Source: Bacteroidota bacterium (lineage in GTDB: Bacteria > Bacteroidota > Bacteroidia > 2-12-FULL-35-15). Taken from it: a stretch of 34,349 bases of DNA. The translations under genes were made by a program, and so were the position numbers. The DNA is taken from positions 1-34,349 of the forward strand of contig SXIH01000051.1 of assembly GCA_005772895.1 (NCBI GenBank). The letters are read 5' to 3'. A model generated the notes under the pieces. The model was not told the DNA's origin. It made no database searches and saw only the letters and a program-made list of their open reading frames with translations. This document shows, piece after piece, positions 33,077-34,349 of this stretch (position 1 is the stretch's first letter; every line of letters begins with the position of its first letter).

Positions 33077-33919
33077 TTAATGAACACCCGGACAAGTTTC
33101 CGGACGGTCTTTTAATTTTATTGTCAATGCAATTCCGATAAAAGAATACCAGTCTTTATTTGTAGGATTTCCTCTTTGTCGGCCTGCATTACTAACTCCC
33201 GGATCGGTTCCGATACTTGGATCCGACATTACAGCAGCTGTTGTTCCTCTTGCTGCAGCCAATGCAACGGGGTCGTAATATTTTTTGCTTACATCATCTA
33301 AATAATCAGTGAATGTTTTACGCATTCCCCATTCAAACGATAAACCAATGTTTTTTGAAAGATTTGCTTTTGCACCCACACCAAACGGAATGGACATTTG
33401 CACCAATTTGTATTTCTTTTTTGAAGCGCCTCCTTCTAAGCCTTGCCCTTCTGTTCCCAATGGCTGCAAATTCACCCAGTTGTTTCCATATTGTCCTTGC
33501 GGGTTAAATTTAAATCCGGCAAGACCAAAAAAGATGTAAGGAGAAAATTTGTGTTTTTCTACACCAATCTGATATTCTAAAAAGTTAAATTCCAGCTGTC
33601 CTGAAAACTCAGTGATAGGAGATTTAAAGCTTAAATTACGTTGTTGAGCAGCTTCTGAATTAGAGAAAGAATCATGTCCTTCGATATTGCCGAATAAAAG
33701 ATTGGCTCTTGCCGATAAGCGTTTATTTAAATTGTAACGGAAAACAAATCCTCCGGCAGGTTTAGTGAACTGATTAATGTGATGAAGTGGATTCAATTCA
33801 CCGATATAGTAAGAGCCTCCCAAAAATACACCGATCTCAGCTGTTCTTTTTTTGCGCTGAGCGATGCTAGTTAAGGCTGTTAACAAAGCAATGAAAAGGA
33901 TGAAATACTGTTTTTTCAC
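33077..33919 (-). CDS. porG: PorG-like outer membrane barrel, type IX secretion component (DUF6089)
   Basis: A 280-residue outer membrane protein. Signal peptide 1-20 (ending TSIAQ), then the family start RTAEIGVFLGGSYYIGELNP, an Arg-rich strand FRYNLNKRLSARANLLFG, and eight-strand-type barrel segments (FSPYIFFGLAGFKFNPQG, VQMSIPFGVGAKANLSKNIG, LSFEWGMRKTFTDYLDDVS). The end reads WYSFIGIALTIKLKDRPETC. This is the DUF6089 pattern. In Porphyromonas gingivalis the PorG gene (PG0189), whose product associates with the PorK/PorN ring, lies just before uppS, bamA and two ompH genes, the same order as here. It starts at GTG (33919-33917), supported by the signal peptide. Assignment rests on family pattern plus synteny. 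Confidence 0.85.
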   Translation of the reverse strand: MKKQYFILFIALLTALTSIAQRKKRTAEIGVFLGGSYYIGELNPLHHINQFTKPAGGFVFRYNLNKRLSARANLLFGNIEGHDSFSNSEAAQQRNLSFKSPITEFSGQLEFNFLEYQIGVEKHKFSPYIFFGLAGFKFNPQGQYGNNWVNLQPLGTEGQGLEGGASKKKYKLVQMSIPFGVGAKANLSKNIGLSFEWGMRKTFTDYLDDVSKKYYDPVALAAARGTTAAVMSDPSIGTDPGVSNAGRQRGNPTNKDWYSFIGIALTIKLKDRPETCPGVH

Positions 33920-33984
33920 GAATTAATTTTACCCCTTGAATAACTCAAAAAAGAGCATTTTATTGCCTTTTTTAATAGGGATAG

Positions 33985-33992
33985 CAAATATA
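33985..33992 (-). promoter_or_regulatory. Putative porG promoter -7 element inside a small inverted repeat
   Basis: The minus strand reads TATATTTG. The word lies within TAGCAAA (33982-33988) / TTTGCTA (34000-34006), an inverted repeat with 11-bp spacing. The predicted leader is about 59 nt. No -33 TTTG was seen. Confidence 0.4.
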
Positions 33993-34027
33993 GTAGAATT
34001 TTGCTAATTCTGAGCTGTTAAAATAGG

Positions 34028-34349
34028 TTAATTACGCTTGTCTAATCCCCAAAGCAGCTTGTTTCGCATGGTGGTAAAAAAGCTTTGGTTTTCGAGTTTG
34101 ATGAGGTAAGCGTAAAAATCGGCTTTTTTGATGGTTAAGCGGATGTTTGATTCAATTACTTCACTTCTGGAATCAAGCGTTACCAGGTAGTTCGGACTAC
34201 GGCCTTCTACTTCCAAAGTAATAATATTATTGTCGGAAATGACCAGTGGACGCACATTCAAATTGTGAGGTGCAATGGGTGTGATAACAAAGTTTTCGGA
34301 GCCGGGCATCACCAATGGTCCGCCACAGCTTAAAGAATAAGCTGTTGAA
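34028..34349 (-). CDS. nadK: NAD kinase, C-terminal part (cut by window edge)
   Basis: A cytoplasmic enzyme phosphorylating NAD to NADP. The visible 106 C-terminal residues begin within STAYSLSCGGPLVMPGS, the conserved NAD kinase segment after the GTGS/T motif, and continue with NFVITPIAPHNLNVRPLVIS, a signature of the family, then an antiparallel beta region (ITLEVEGRSPNYLVTLDSRS). The end KNKLLWGLDKRN-like tail (MRNKLLWGLDKRN) is what I expect for Bacteroidota NadK. The reading frame is open to the right edge, so the N-terminal catalytic part lies outside. The 108-bp spacer to porG contains the porG promoter. Confidence 0.94.
   Translation of the reverse strand, partial: STAYSLSCGGPLVMPGSENFVITPIAPHNLNVRPLVISDNNIITLEVEGRSPNYLVTLDSRSEVIESNIRLTIKKADFYAYLIKLENQSFFTTMRNKLLWGLDKRN

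Overview
The window is a chromosomal segment of a low-GC member of the phylum Bacteroidota. Evidence: three secreted proteins with type IX secretion (T9SS) C-terminal sorting domains; a porG-uppS-bamA-ompH-ompH block; Bacteroidota-type promoter elements (TAnnTTTG, once with TTTG 19 nt upstream); and several palindromic intergenic repeat families that I recall as common in this phylum. The genus cannot be fixed from the sequence alone. No rRNA, tRNA, CRISPR array, transposase or phage gene was seen. No stretch over 300 bases lacks a gene.

Layout. 1-662: start of asnS, running off the left edge (minus). 758-4234: a giant multidomain T9SS cargo protein (minus). 4491-11257: a four-gene multidrug-type RND efflux operon (TetR regulator, TolC-like channel, lipoprotein adaptor, RND pump). 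Its promoter is embedded in a pair of matching inverted repeats that look like the TetR operator. 11523-12626: DUF4421-like outer membrane protein (minus). 12809-14746: dxs. 14950-16309: a lipoprotein and a small exported beta-protein, both of unknown function. 16311-16931: a membrane-anchored protein of unknown function (minus). 17013-19118: secreted M43-family metalloprotease with a T9SS tail. 19191-19934: SDR oxidoreductase. 20121-21278: trans-sulfuration PLP enzyme. 21394-24607: a likely metal (probably copper) handling cassette made of a Cys-rich exported protein, a TonB-dependent receptor with a CC pair in its plug, and an HMA-domain protein. 24785-26220: DUF2167 membrane protein plus gamma-carbonic anhydrase. 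26280-27494: six-bladed kelch propeller with a T9SS tail. 27506-34349 (minus): end of nadK, porG, uppS, bamA, two ompH/skp genes and murI, an envelope-biogenesis block.

How it fits together. PorG is a T9SS component, so the window carries both a piece of the T9SS machine and three of its probable cargoes. BamA with two Skp-like chaperones would insert the window's own beta-barrels (PorG, TonB receptor, possibly the DUF4421 protein and TolC). UppS and MurI feed peptidoglycan and lipid-carrier synthesis, and Dxs starts the isoprenoid pathway that supplies UppS. The most interesting items for follow-up are the paired putative TetR operators, the metal cassette with a palindrome over its promoter, the uncharacterised lipoprotein/exported protein pair, the covarying GTCCC...GGGAC hairpin cluster of which one copy doubles as a terminator, and the P-domain apparently nested in an Ig-like domain of the giant cargo protein. 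I found no convincing wholly new defence or mobile system.
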